In this document: positions 43,701 to 51,976 of the stretch, one piece after another
Position numbering within the stretch: the first letter of the stretch is position 1
Layout: every line of letters begins with the position of its first letter
Source of the DNA: Thiodubiliella sp900128405
GTDB taxonomy: Bacteria; Pseudomonadota; Gammaproteobacteria; PS1; Pseudothioglobaceae
Length of the DNA: 64,000 bases
Direction: 5' to 3'
NCBI GenBank assembly: GCA_963682085.1
Contig: OY821614.1
Span: 372,001 to 436,000 of the forward strand
Translations under genes and position numbers: made by a program
Notes under the pieces: generated by a model
Told to the model about the DNA's origin: nothing
Databases searched by the model: none
The model's input: only the letters and a program-made list of their open reading frames with translations

Positions 43701-46700
43701 GCAGCATTGAATGCCCAAGTACTACTGTTGTTAATACCTGCAAAATTATTGCCTGCAACATCTGTTAATACACCAGAGGCCATTTCTATATAGTAAGATT
43801 TACCAGATTCTAAATTGGCGCTTGGGTTAATAGTTAAGGTTTTGTTATCTGTACCACCAATGGTTATGTTGGCATGTTGAATACCCAGTGTTTCAAATAT
43901 AGTGCCATCACTTTCTTTAATGACAATATCACCCGTTCCTCTGGCAATGGTTTCACTAAATGTTGCGGCAAGATTGCTATTTGGCGCTATCGTGCCTACA
44001 GTTTTTACTGTGATTGTAGGGGCGGCTGTATCTACTGTAATAGTCAAAATAGCAGAGGCATCACTTGTATTGCCTGCAACATCAGTAATGGTAGTAGTAA
44101 TGGCAGTTGTATTGTCACTTGAACCTAAGTCTGATTTGGCAACATTAATAACGGCTTTTCCATTAGTAATTTCAGTGGTTGATACAGTATGAGCAGTGCC
44201 AAAATTAGCACCATTCTTTTTAAGTTGGATTGTGTCACCAACAGCCATACCTGTGGCTGAAATCTCCAAATTAACACCAGTTTCAGTGGCATTAACATAC
44301 ATATCTTCGCCTGTTGCAAAGCCAATATTTGGTTTTGCAGTTGCAATGGTGTCAATGATAATTAGATGTTCTACCGAGGTTTCTGGATTGCCAGCGACAT
44401 CGGTAACTTTGGCGGTAACTTTACTGGTGCTGTTGTCTGCTGGGACTTCATTGGCTGCATAAGTCAGAGACCAATTGCCACTATTGTCAACTGTTGTCGT
44501 TTTTTCTGTGCCACTGTCCCAAGAGACGGTAACAGTTTGCCCAATGGCATCAGAGGTGCCAGAAATGACAACATCTGCATTTTTATCGTTAAGATTGATT
44601 TTATTGTTAGTTGTAATAGCATTAATCACAAGTGTTGCTGAAGAAAAGTCAAAAGTAACAGAATTACTGTATTGGTTGACTTCAGTGCTACCACTTTTAA
44701 GGTAAATTTTGGCTTTATAAGTTGTGCCATCTACAAATGCTATATTACTTAAGTTCTGCGACCAATGTCTATTATTATCAACTGAGACATTAGCAATAGT
44801 GAGACCTGAAACTAATGTTAATACATTATTTGCAGTTACTGTATAAAACTCAATTTTATCAACAACAGCATTATCACCTATTATATTACCCGATAAAACA
44901 GCATTAGATTTTTCAGCGGCATTAATATAAGCATCATCCGTGTTGTTTGTGCCTGCTAAGCTGATAGAAGTAGAAAGTGCTTTGATTTCAAATACCCATT
45001 GGTTACTGTCTTTGGTGATGGCTGCAGCATCGTTACCTGCCATATCAGTAATTACCCCACTTGCCATTTTCAGATAAAAAGAGCCTTCGGATAAATCATT
45101 TGTTGGATTAATAGTTAAAGTGTTATTGTTAATATCACTGTTACTAATAACAACAGTTTCAACATTGCCACTCGCATTCCAAATTTCAACACTGCCCCCT
45201 TGGGTTTTGATATTTTCATTAAAGTTAATTATCAAATCTGATTTATTATTTAGCTCCATGTTGGCTTGTGTTGTAAAGCTAGGTGCAACAGTATCAATCA
45301 CCAATGTTTGATCAACAGTAGCTATATTACCAGCAACATCCATCGCTGTTACTGACACTAAATTACCCCCATTCTCATCAAATGCCAAAGTGCCAGAATC
45401 AGGTGCCACACTGGTATCAATAGACCAAGTGCCATCAGTAGCTTTGGTGGTATAAGTGGCACCAGCAACAACCACTTTTATTGTAGCATCCGCTTCAGCA
45501 GTGCCACTAATCTCTGGCGTGGTATCACTGGTTAACACACCTGAAGTGATACTAACTTGAGGCAATGTCTCGTCAAATTTTTGAATAAATTCAGATGTCG
45601 CAATATTTGGCCGCCCTGAAGCTTGACTCGTTACTACACCAGCCGCAATGTTGACGGTAATATCACCGTCTGTTAACGCATCTTTTGGTGTTACCGTTAA
45701 AGTAAAGGCTTTGTTTGTAGCAGATGTAGCTGAAACTGGCGTAAGTGCCCCTTTGGTAAGATTTGTATTTGCACTACCAAAGTTGATGTCATCAACTTCA
45801 AACCCACTAACCACTTCAGTAAAGGTAAAAGTGAGAGTAAACACACCATTAGCACCATCAGGTTTGTCACTGGTTATAAAGACCATTGGCTGATCAACTA
45901 CCGTAATCGCAACATTATGGGTTTTGGCATTACCAGCAACATCAGTTGCAGTAATAACAATATTATCTGCCTCGCTCGTAGCCACAGTAGGAGTAGTTTT
46001 ATAAGTTACAACACCCGTGTTTTTATCAATGTTAAATTTATCCGTCTTGTCAATTGTATATTCAACATCAGCATCACCATTGCTAACATCAGCATCATAA
46101 ACGGCAATGTCTTGGCCAACAATACCCATACCTGTTGCAACACTGGTAAAGATTGGAGCAATGGTATCAATAATAACATCTGTAGCAATATTACTAGCAA
46201 TAGTAGTAGCTGTCATAACATTACCAGCAATATCTGTTGGCGGCATAGAAGCATCAATAGCAAAACTGCTAACACTAAGACTGCCATTACTTTGAGACGC
46301 TTCAACTGTGTAAGTACCTGTTAAAGTTACACCCTCTGTGGCAGCAACCAATTCAACAGTGGCACCTGTATTTAAGGTGACTGTTATTTTAGCACCCACT
46401 TCGACAGATTCACTAACAGTAGCAACAAGATCAATTTCTGCCCCTTCTTTGTAAACACCAGATACCGCACTGAAAGCAGTAATAGTTGGCGCAACAACAT
46501 CCACTTTAAAGATTTGACTATCACTAGCAGTGTTATTGATATTACCAGCAAGGTCAGTAATAGTTTTAACCGAAACAAAAATACTGTCCGCTGAAAGGTC
46601 GCTTAAATCCGTTTGCTTAATCGCAATAGTTGCTTTGTTATTATTAACATCAAGAGAAGTAACCGTGTAAACAGACCCTAAATCAGCCTTATTACTGTCG

Positions 46701-48652
46701 CCTTTTTGCAATTGAATCGCATCACCCACCGCCATATTGCTATAAGTTACCTCAAGATAGGCAGTTTTATTTACACCAACAAGATTGCCTTCACCTGATT
46801 TAATAGCAATGGTTGCCTCAGTAGGAGCAGTGCCATCGTATATATAATCATGATGAGCAACACCCCCCTCTTTATCATTCATAATCTCTGCAGTCGTAGC
46901 AGTGGTGGCAGTTATTGTATTAGTAACAACAAATTGAATAGAACTGCTTACATCCTCTGTAAAGTTTTGAGCCCATGCAACCGTTTTATTAGCATTACTC
47001 CAAACAATACCCGCACCCACAACACTAACATCTGTCCAAGTTTTACCACCATCAACAGAACCCCAAAGTTTTTTACCACCAGATAACGCACCATCCAAAG
47101 TAGCACCAATAACCAAAGTGCTATCATTTGTAATAAAATCAGCAACACCTGTATCACTGGTAATAGTGATACTTGAAACAATTATTTGTAAACCGTTAAA
47201 ACGAGTAACAGCATCTGTTGCCATTTCAACAAAATTCCGAGCCTTTTGGTCCACAATAACCGCTTCATCATATGCCTTTTGAGCAGCAATAACCGCTTGT
47301 TTTTGTGCATCTGTAACAGCATCAGCAGCATTAGCCACCGCATCTTTGGCAATATTTAATGCCTCTGCTACACTACCAGACTGGTTTTCATCAATAGCAA
47401 CAGCAGTGGCAGTTTTATCTGCCTCTGCTTTTGCCTTAACAGCAACAGCACCAATAGCCAGCGTCTCAAGGGCAGTCTGATCCAAAGCACCATTATTGGC
47501 AATAACACCAGCCATTTTTTCAATTACTTTTTCAAATGTATTAGTAGCAACAGTATCTCTCATACCAGAAAGTGCAGCAGCAACTTGACCTGCCTGTAAT
47601 GCTTGCGTATTACTTTCATCACCTAGACTATTAACAGTATCAACATCTGTATTAATCGCACTACCTAATAAATTAAACGATGTATTGACTTTTTCATTCC
47701 ATGTATTGATATCTGTTTCACTTAACACAATAGCCGTAGTAGTTTTATCCACACTAAGAATTTTAGCAACTATAGAAGATCGAGCACTAATATTCACTAT
47801 ATTTTCACCTGAATGAATATAAGCAACAGCGAATAAATCACTGTCTAACGCCTCAGAACCTCTAAGCTCATCCGCATGCTGTATACCAGATTTTATTAAT
47901 TTTATATAAACAGCCCCTGTGTAGTTAGCATTGTCGCCTGTTAAGGTGATTGTGTATTGACCTTTTTCGTTAAGTGAGCTAGAGCCTATTGCACTAGTGG
48001 TGCCGGTGCCATCGGCTTTATATGCTTTAATTGAGTCGTTTGTGCTGCCACTTATGTATTTGCCTGCTGAGACAGTTCCTGTAATGCTGGTGTTATTATC
48101 ACCATTACCATTACCATTATCATTACCATTATCATTATCATCACCATTGCTACTAGAGGCGGCCACAACAGCTACAGTCAATAATGCAGCTACGATATCC
48201 ATATTTGAAGCAACAATGTCGTAGAAACTTTGATCATCGCTTGCTTCTACTGCACTAGATTCTGTAGAAACAATAGATTGTTCCCCATAAAAATACACAA
48301 TTTGTGTGCCATCTTCTAAAGTAAAGAATGTGTCAGTAACAACATAATAAAGCCCACCATTTTCAGTGGGTAGAGAAACTAAGCAAGATAAATCAGTAGC
48401 ACAAACATCAAAATAGTTGTCAAAGATAATAACACTGTCGTCTAGTGCCACTTCTAAATCATTGTCAACCTTCTTAGCAATTAGGTTTAGTTTTTGAATA
48501 TCAAAAGCTTCAGAACTCAATTGGTAAACTATGCCTACCTGAGCTTGAATGTGTTGAACACCTTTGGTAACCACCACCACTTCTTTGTTGAGTCTGTTAG
48601 CGACATCTTTTGCTTCAGTTTGTAATATTTTAATTTGCTTTTGTGTTTGCAT
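37733..48652 (-). CDS. Giant type I-secreted Ig-repeat adhesin (BapA/SiiE-like)
   Basis: A 3639-residue surface protein. Residues 1-190 resemble the BapA-type N-terminal module (EVVVVTKGVQHIQAQVG, VALDDSVIIFDNYF), with a hydrophobic stretch, followed by an Asp/Asn/Gly linker encoded by hexanucleotide repeats. A region with coiled-coil-like Ala/Lys content (residues ~350-480) precedes many Ig-like/cadherin-like domains. Residues ~1780-2870 hold ten ~110-residue repeats (GTHTV.ISNDTGIDGDRITSD). The C terminus has two tandem copies of an RTX-like GGTGADTITGGAGAN block plus a TDFDVTTDKLNLID module, typical of type I secretion targets. It probably mediates adhesion or biofilm. No transporter genes lie nearby. 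The ATG is preceded by AAGGA. Confidence 0.88.
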   Translation of the reverse strand: MQTQKQIKILQTEAKDVANRLNKEVVVVTKGVQHIQAQVGIVYQLSSEAFDIQKLNLIAKKVDNDLEVALDDSVIIFDNYFDVCATDLSCLVSLPTENGGLYYVVTDTFFTLEDGTQIVYFYGEQSIVSTESSAVEASDDQSFYDIVASNMDIVAALLTVAVVAASSSNGDDNDNGNDNGNGNGDNNTSITGTVSAGKYISGSTNDSIKAYKADGTGTTSAIGSSSLNEKGQYTITLTGDNANYTGAVYIKLIKSGIQHADELRGSEALDSDLFAVAYIHSGENIVNISARSSIVAKILSVDKTTTAIVLSETDINTWNEKVNTSFNLLGSAINTDVDTVNSLGDESNTQALQAGQVAAALSGMRDTVATNTFEKVIEKMAGVIANNGALDQTALETLAIGAVAVKAKAEADKTATAVAIDENQSGSVAEALNIAKDAVANAADAVTDAQKQAVIAAQKAYDEAVIVDQKARNFVEMATDAVTRFNGLQIIVSSITITSDTGVADFITNDSTLVIGATLDGALSGGKKLWGSVDGGKTWTDVSVVGAGIVWSNANKTVAWAQNFTEDVSSSIQFVVTNTITATTATTAEIMNDKEGGVAHHDYIYDGTAPTEATIAIKSGEGNLVGVNKTAYLEVTYSNMAVGDAIQLQKGDSNKADLGSVYTVTSLDVNNNKATIAIKQTDLSDLSADSIFVSVKTITDLAGNINNTASDSQIFKVDVVAPTITAFSAVSGVYKEGAEIDLVATVSESVEVGAKITVTLNTGATVELVAATEGVTLTGTYTVEASQSNGSLSVSSFAIDASMPPTDIAGNVMTATTIASNIATDVIIDTIAPIFTSVATGMGIVGQDIAVYDADVSNGDADVEYTIDKTDKFNIDKNTGVVTYKTTPTVATSEADNIVITATDVAGNAKTHNVAITVVDQPMVFITSDKPDGANGVFTLTFTFTEVVSGFEVDDINFGSANTNLTKGALTPVSATSATNKAFTLTVTPKDALTDGDITVNIAAGVVTSQASGRPNIATSEFIQKFDETLPQVSITSGVLTSDTTPEISGTAEADATIKVVVAGATYTTKATDGTWSIDTSVAPDSGTLAFDENGGNLVSVTAMDVAGNIATVDQTLVIDTVAPSFTTQANMELNNKSDLIINFNENIKTQGGSVEIWNASGNVETVVISNSDINNNTLTINPTNDLSEGSFYLKMASGVITDMAGNDAAAITKDSNQWVFEIKALSTSISLAGTNNTDDAYINAAEKSNAVLSGNIIGDNAVVDKIEFYTVTANNVLTLVSGLTIANVSVDNNRHWSQNLSNIAFVDGTTYKAKIYLKSGSTEVNQYSNSVTFDFSSATLVINAITTNNKINLNDKNADVVISGTSDAIGQTVTVSWDSGTEKTTTVDNSGNWSLTYAANEVPADNSTSKVTAKVTDVAGNPETSVEHLIIIDTIATAKPNIGFATGEDMYVNATETGVNLEISATGMAVGDTIQLKKNGANFGTAHTVSTTEITNGKAVINVAKSDLGSSDNTTAITTTITDVAGNTSDASAILTITVDTAAPTITVKTVGTIAPNSNLAATFSETIARGTGDIVIKESDGTIFETLGIQHANITIGGTDNKTLTINPSANLESGKSYYIEMASGVLTDVAGNNFAGINNSSTWAFNAASLSTTVAWSGANVDVTDGYINTSELSTATITGKITNLSNASGLSISEIKFFSTNSVMHTVSSALINAISIDNAGNWTLANDSDWTSGLNSNTRYVIQVKLSGTLLGNTVNGSGDTSEVTIDTTITNMPAGTHTVAISNDTGILANDRITNDSVVKVSLTLGNNLVLASDEMLQVSANGTDWVVTTGSNKVWVTADDAVTLITGTNKTLTARVIDTAGNFTALPLSDNSYTLDTSVPSVLAGTHTVVISNDTGIDGDRITSDDQVKVTLSLANDLILATGETLQVSANGADWVTATGSNKAWTTADDAITLIAGTGKTLTARVVDTAGNVTALTLSGNNYTLKNAPSELVGTHTVAISNDTGIDGDRITSDAQVKVTLSLANNLILATGETLQVSANGTDWVVTTGNNKAWTTADDAVTLIAGTNKTLTARVVDTAGNVTALTLSDNSYTLDTSAPSVLAGTHTVVISNDTGIDGDRITSDDQVKVTLSLANDLILATGEILQVSANGTDWVVATGSNKAWTTADDAVTLIAGTNKTLTARVVDTAGNVTALTLSDNGYTLDTSAPSVLAGTHTVVISDDTGINGDRITNDAQVKVTLSLANDLILATGETLQVSANGTDWVVATGNNKAWVTADNAVTLITGTGNTLTARVIDIAGNITALTLSDNGYTLDTSAPSVLAGTHTVTISDDTGIDGDRITSDDQVKVTLSLANDLILATDETLQVSANGTDWVVATGSNKAWTTADDAVTLIAGTNKTLTARVIDTAGNVTALTLSDNGYTLDTSAPSVLAGTHTVVISNDTGIDGDRITSDDQVKVTLSLANDLILATDETLQVSANGTDWVVATGSNKAWATADDAVTLIAGTNKTLTARVIDTAGNVTALTLSGNGYTLDTSAPSVLAGTHTVVISNDTGIDGDRITSDAQVKVTLSLANDLILATDETLQVSANGTDWVVATGSNKAWTTAVVTLIAGTNKTLTARVVDTAGNVTALTLSGNGYTLDTSAPSVLAGTHTVVISDDTGINGDRITNDDQVKVTLSLANDLILATSETLQVSANGADWVVTTGSNKTWATADNAVTLIAGTGNTLTARVTDIAGNVTALTLSDNGYTLDTSAPSVLAGTHTVTISNDTDIDGDRITSDAQVKVTLSLGNALTLATGETLQVSANGTDWVVATDSNKAWATADDAVTLVAGTGKTLTARVIDIAGNITVLTLSGNDYILDIVKPTVTAVVVTANSNILKIGDTVTVTLTTDEVVNVHHGVGVDAHTPQYEIMIGGVARQAIYKSGSGSNSLVFEYTVIPGETDTTGGITAGTNKLTANGKSTLEDIAGNDLDLNAVVAASVNTLTVNAIAPVLNTITVGDTALTTGETTTVTFVFSEAPIGFTLEDINAGSGTLSNLQVDGSDTKIYTATLTPGVKIKDATNVITVNTNWTNTIGNAPTGITESSNYEVNTVTPVAMMGQITVLSSGSVKVRGNKDGVAYLVASTLASSVPTQVKLDSYVASPAGIAVKTDILADTFTDLSTLSLGTDRGGKYYLYTVDTIGNVSVRSMNNITVIAGNTLLGDADANNLIGGTGADTITGDAGADTITGGANADILTGGADADIFKYNAIADSTQINADTITDFNVTTDKLDLIDIITTATNGAITDVASLAKYIHAEIDTSVATNVKLYIKTDGVSTGIVNSSNANMLINFTVADAAAQSALVAALNDNTFGEYILVDDTLPIATMEETAALISADIEIKSNETGTAYLFKDTLDLTSQSLDIFDNYVSDITANTAIKTEISANTLTNLSTSGLEAGQYHLYIIDTTGNISTESTNALTLNGGNALSSATISNLVGGTGADTITGGAGANTLRGGTGADTLTGNAGADIFYYGKENIIGDLKADADANTDTITDFDVTTDKLNLIDVILYASGDITDSASLANYIHAEADASVTTNVMLYIKTQGDSGGNVNGTNSNVLINFTVADAAAQSALVNALSDSTLSEYILS
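38086..39010 (-). repeat. Duplicated RTX-like C-terminal module of the adhesin
   Basis: Two blocks of GG.GAD.. nonapeptide-like repeats (about 38090-38200 and 38890-39010) each precede a homologous module (TDF.VTTDKL.LID, YIHAE.D.SV.TNV.LYIKT, NFTVADAAAQSALV.AL). The whole C-terminal unit has thus been duplicated in tandem within the gene. Confidence 0.8.
40040..43320 (-). repeat. Ten near-identical ~330-bp tandem repeats in the adhesin gene
   Basis: Units start about every 330 bp (40.07, 40.40, 40.73, 41.06, 41.39, 41.72, 42.05, 42.38, 42.70 and 43.05 kb). One is 6 bp short (TTAVVTLIAG lacks two residues) and one is 3 bp short and divergent at its junction (LKNAPSEL). All length changes are multiples of three, so the frame is kept. 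High identity indicates recent expansion or gene conversion. Confidence 0.92.
48101..48146. repeat. Hexanucleotide microsatellite in the adhesin gene
   Basis: About seven units of CCATTA/TCATTA encode the Asn-Gly/Asn-Asp linker after the N-terminal module. Because the unit is six bases, slippage changes linker length without shifting the frame. Confidence 0.75.
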
Positions 48653-48872
48653 GATTATCCTTATTTATGTTATATTAATTTTTTTTACACTTGTGTATCT
48701 TTTTTTATTTTATTAAGTTAAAAATAAAATATATTTCTTTGTAAGCATTAAGACAGAAAGCGTTAATTGCTCTTCACATTTTCTATACTTTTTAAAATTT
48801 AGATCTATGCTTTTTTTACTTTCAGTGAATTGTATACGAATTAAGTTATTATGTGCATAATTTTATTGAAAT

Positions 48873-49215
48873 TTATAAAGTCCCAGCAACTTCAGGCAAC
48901 AATTTAATTTTTTTTATTTCAAACCCATTAAACTAAACAAAAAAATTAGAGTAAAAAAATAAGTAAAAAACGAGCCAAATGAACCTCTATATTCAAGGTC
49001 AAACTCACACTTGAACTATTGCAAAATGAACAAATCTTTAGTGAAAATTGCTAGCAAATCAGCGAGTTAATCGCTAATATGGGTGATTATATTGAATTTT
49101 ACAATCATCAAAGATTTTATAAAATATTGGGATGTAAAAAACCAATGGATGTGCATCAGGAGGGTGGAACTAAATCAAGAAAAGGCGAAGGTTTTTTAAA
49201 TTGGGCTATAGGAAA
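48873..49215 (+). mobile_element. Internally deleted IS3-family remnant
   Basis: The frame beginning at 48962 reads SKKRAK, TGA, TSIFKVKLTLELLQNEQIFSE (OrfA start), then a stop and, after an internal deletion, ANMGDYIEFYNHQRFYKILG and KKPMDVH, the C terminus of an IS3-type OrfB. The original ATG is now ATA. The 5' part is homologous to the fragment next to the CRISPR array at 23291-23495, in inverted orientation. Confidence 0.8.
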
Positions 49216-49339
49216 TTTTAGAAAGTTGTTGGAGGTTTAGGGTAATATATTTTTTAATATTCTATAAGCAATCTATAAATTAATGCAAAATTTTAGAAAT
49301 TCAATCAATGAAGTTGATTGATACCACAAAAGTTGATGT

Positions 49340-49464
49340 TAAAATAGCTGCGAATAAATTACATTCTAGGCCATGAAAGTGCCTAGGATTTAGAGTGTCT
49401 TAATCAAGTGTTTTTAGAGGTAACGGGCGTTGATGCTCGTCAATTGGCAGTGGTGCGTTTATGA
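49340..49464 (+). mobile_element. IS30-type transposase C-terminal remnant
   Basis: One frame reads NKLHSRP, TGA, KCLGFRVS and then, after a frameshift, NQVFLEVTG...LAVVRL and a stop. NRPRKCLG is the C-terminal hallmark of IS30-family transposases; the TGA replaces the Arg codon CGA. Only a decayed tail is left. Confidence 0.65.
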
Positions 49465-49533
49465 GTTGAATGCACCTTTTAAGTTTTATGGTGTAATTTT
49501 TTAGATTATTAATGATTTTAAGGAGATAGAAAC

Positions 49534-50784
49534 ATGAAGCTAATTGATTCTACATTTGAACAAAAGTTAGAGTTACCAGTTTTACTCTTAGTACTTTTGT
49601 TGCCGATATTAATGGCAATCGTTGCAAGTGCTGTATCAACAATCTATTTAGTGTTATTCGTATTAGGAATACTGTTCTATGTTAAAAATTCAAGCGTCAA
49701 ACTAACCTTAGAAGAAAGGCGCGTTTTAATTGGCTTTGCAATAGTGTTTTTGATTTATTTTCTTGGAATGATTAACTCTGATGATGTTTATAATGGATTT
49801 AAAAAATTAGGTAAATTTAGTTATTTTCTACTTTCAGCACCCATTTTCTTTCTTTTTAAATATTATCAGCAGTCAATATTAAAAGCATTCTATATTGGAA
49901 CAGCATTGTCAGGCTTTACATTATTAATTTATTTACTACTCAATAAAGGCTCAACAGGTGCATATCACTCAATTATGTATGGTGATTTTTCTATGCTTAT
50001 TGTTGGTATTAATATACTCTTATCGCTACTAATAAATACTAACAAGAGTTACAAAGTATTACTTGCATTGTCTGCATTGTGTGCGTTAAGTGCAAGTTTG
50101 ATTGTTGGGGCAAAAGGTTCTTGGGTGGCATTACCATTGCTATTTTTAATTTTCTTATACTTATTAGTAACGCAAAAACAGTTACGATTTAAAGTAATCG
50201 CAATTTTTGTCGGTATGATTTTGGCAACTGTTGTTACTATTAATGTTTTTCCTAATAAAACAATTGATAGATTTAATACTGTAATCGCTAATGCAACGCA
50301 ATTTATTGAAAATGAAAATGATAATAAAAAACAACAATCTGGCTCTGCTAGCGAACGGTTTATTTTCTGGACAGCATCGATAAACACAGTTAAAAAATAT
50401 CCATTTTTTGGCTCTGGTAGCGGTGATTTTAGGCTAGAACTTAGGCGCTTTACCAAGGAATACCCGCAATATAATGTTATTGCTGATCACTACGGAACTG
50501 CACATAATATTTTTTTTGAATGGTTGGCACTATTTGGCATTGTTGGATTCTTGGCCTTAATAATTAGTGTATTTTTATTGCCACTTAAATTTTTTCTTCA
50601 AATTATAAAAAATAATCCAGAAAAATTATGGATTGGTTTAATTGGTGTTTGGATTATTTTGTCCAGTATGATATTCGGTTTAACTGAAACTTGGATTGTA
50701 AGATCAGCGCCAAACGGTGTATATATGTTTTTTGTATTATTGTTGATGGCACTCGGTATAAACAATAAAAATACCAGCACTTAG
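49534..50784 (+). CDS. waaL: O-antigen ligase family protein
   Basis: A 416-residue polytopic membrane protein with roughly 10-12 hydrophobic segments, the pattern of the Wzy/WaaL family. The long periplasmic loop between late helices contains RFIFWTASINTVKKYPFFGSG and a His-containing HYGTAHNIFFEWLALFGIVGF, the family's usual C-terminal signature; GAKGSW lies before it. WaaL attaches undecaprenyl-linked O-antigen to lipid A-core in the periplasm. A Wzy polymerase or related ligase cannot be excluded, but the neighbouring core genes favour WaaL. A strong AAGGAG ribosome-binding site precedes the ATG. Confidence 0.8.
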   Translation: MKLIDSTFEQKLELPVLLLVLLLPILMAIVASAVSTIYLVLFVLGILFYVKNSSVKLTLEERRVLIGFAIVFLIYFLGMINSDDVYNGFKKLGKFSYFLLSAPIFFLFKYYQQSILKAFYIGTALSGFTLLIYLLLNKGSTGAYHSIMYGDFSMLIVGINILLSLLINTNKSYKVLLALSALCALSASLIVGAKGSWVALPLLFLIFLYLLVTQKQLRFKVIAIFVGMILATVVTINVFPNKTIDRFNTVIANATQFIENENDNKKQQSGSASERFIFWTASINTVKKYPFFGSGSGDFRLELRRFTKEYPQYNVIADHYGTAHNIFFEWLALFGIVGFLALIISVFLLPLKFFLQIIKNNPEKLWIGLIGVWIILSSMIFGLTETWIVRSAPNGVYMFFVLLLMALGINNKNTST

Positions 50785-50908
50785 TATTTTAAATTTTTGC
50801 ATACAATAACGAATTTTAAGACCATTGGCTTGGAGGTTTTTTTAGTGGCATCAGGTGGGCTTTTAAAGGAATAGACATCTGTTGTTAATTTAACGATTAT
50901 TCAAAGGC

Positions 50909-51781
50909 TTAGCGTGTCTTATTTTCTAATTTTTTGATTTTCTCAATAATATTTATGACAGGAATATTGTTAATGTCATTTTTATCTAATAGTGAATAAG
51001 AAGGATTTATTTTAATAAGTCTAACCATTGGCTCAATATAGTAAAACAAAGCCATAATAGGTGTTTGCACTGCATTAGCGGCATGTAATAAACCACCATC
51101 AGCACAAATAAGAAGTCTTGATTTTTTGATAACTTGGGCAGTTTGATTAAATGAAATCCTGTTAACCATATTAATTATTTTATTTGGATAATTTGATTGA
51201 ATTTTTTCCGCTTCAATTATTGCATTTTTTGCACCAACTAAAACAATGTTATTTGCTATATGTTGCGTGAATATTTTATCAATAACTGCGTCCCATTGAT
51301 TAAAATTACGCTCAATATTTGCCGCACCAATAACAATCGTTATAAAATTATTGGGCAAATTAAAACTTGAAATTATCGCCTCGTCTTGCTGCGTAATAGG
51401 CAATAATGGTTTGGCAATTTTATAAATATTATTTTCGCTATACTTGGTTGGTAGCAATTGGTTAATTCTAAAAAAACTAAAGTATAGGCGATTAAAATCA
51501 TTTACATTGTAATAACCATACAAAGTGATGTGTGGTAATTGCAGCAAGTCTTTGCTAAGAACTTTTAAACTTCGATGTCTATAGCTATCAATAATTAATA
51601 AATCATATTGATTAGAATTGCATTGTTCTGGATTGGTAAAAATATGTTTAAAAATAGTGTCATTTTGATAAATATTAGCCACATTTTCTTTGGTTAATAA
51701 GTCTATTTCCTTATCTTGTAATAAAATTCGGCTAGACAAATCCATCAAACTGTCACCCAAATAGGAATCTACCCATTGAAT
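50909..51781 (-). CDS. GT9 glycosyltransferase (heptosyltransferase family), probable ATT start
   Basis: From the first conventional start (TTG at 51760) the protein is 283 residues, with GT9 features: IVIGAANIERNFNQWD near the middle and ICADGGLLHAANAVQTPIMALFY in the donor site. That start begins at GDSLMD and cuts off the first beta strand. The frame extends upstream as IQWVDSYLGDSLMDL, the expected GT9 opening, to an ATT directly after the stop of the 64-codon gene. Either ATT is used through translational coupling, or the real start codon has mutated. It probably adds a heptose or hexose to the LPS core; the acceptor is unknown. Last gene of a five-gene reverse-strand operon. Confidence 0.72.
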   Translation of the reverse strand: MQWVDSYLGDSLMDLSSRILLQDKEIDLLTKENVANIYQNDTIFKHIFTNPEQCNSNQYDLLIIDSYRHRSLKVLSKDLLQLPHITLYGYYNVNDFNRLYFSFFRINQLLPTKYSENNIYKIAKPLLPITQQDEAIISSFNLPNNFITIVIGAANIERNFNQWDAVIDKIFTQHIANNIVLVGAKNAIIEAEKIQSNYPNKIINMVNRISFNQTAQVIKKSRLLICADGGLLHAANAVQTPIMALFYYIEPMVRLIKINPSYSLLDKNDINNIPVINIIEKIKKLENKTR

Positions 51782-51976
51782 CTATAAAATTCTTTTATGT
51801 TGTGCCGTGATTTTTTCTAGTTTTTTACTTTTTCTTAGCGATATTTCAGTGTATAAATATCGTCCAAAAAACCGTAAAAATCTTTTAAAAAAAGGAACGC
51901 GGAGGAAAAAATCTTCTACAAGGGCAGGTATTTCTTCCTTAAAGGGTGTTGTGTAAGTGCGATAAAATCCTAACAT
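51782..51976 (-). CDS. Small basic protein in the LPS-core operon
   Basis: A 64-residue protein rich in Phe, Arg and Lys (PALVEDFFLRVPFFKRFLRF in the middle). It overlaps the upstream GT9 gene by 7 nt and touches the downstream one, so it is translated as part of the operon. No known family is recognised. The amphipathic character suggests membrane association. Its position between two glycosyltransferases argues for a real gene. Confidence 0.6.
   Translation of the reverse strand: MLGFYRTYTTPFKEEIPALVEDFFLRVPFFKRFLRFFGRYLYTEISLRKSKKLEKITAQHKRIL

Larger units (their letters stand above)
48653..49533. other. 880-bp gap with two transposase remnants
   Basis: The first 200 bp should hold the reverse-strand adhesin promoter, which I could not pin down in the AT-rich sequence. 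Next come an internally deleted IS3-type remnant (48873-49215) and an IS30-type fragment (about 49340-49464). The last 70 bp lead to the AAGGAG site of the O-antigen ligase gene. Confidence 0.7.
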
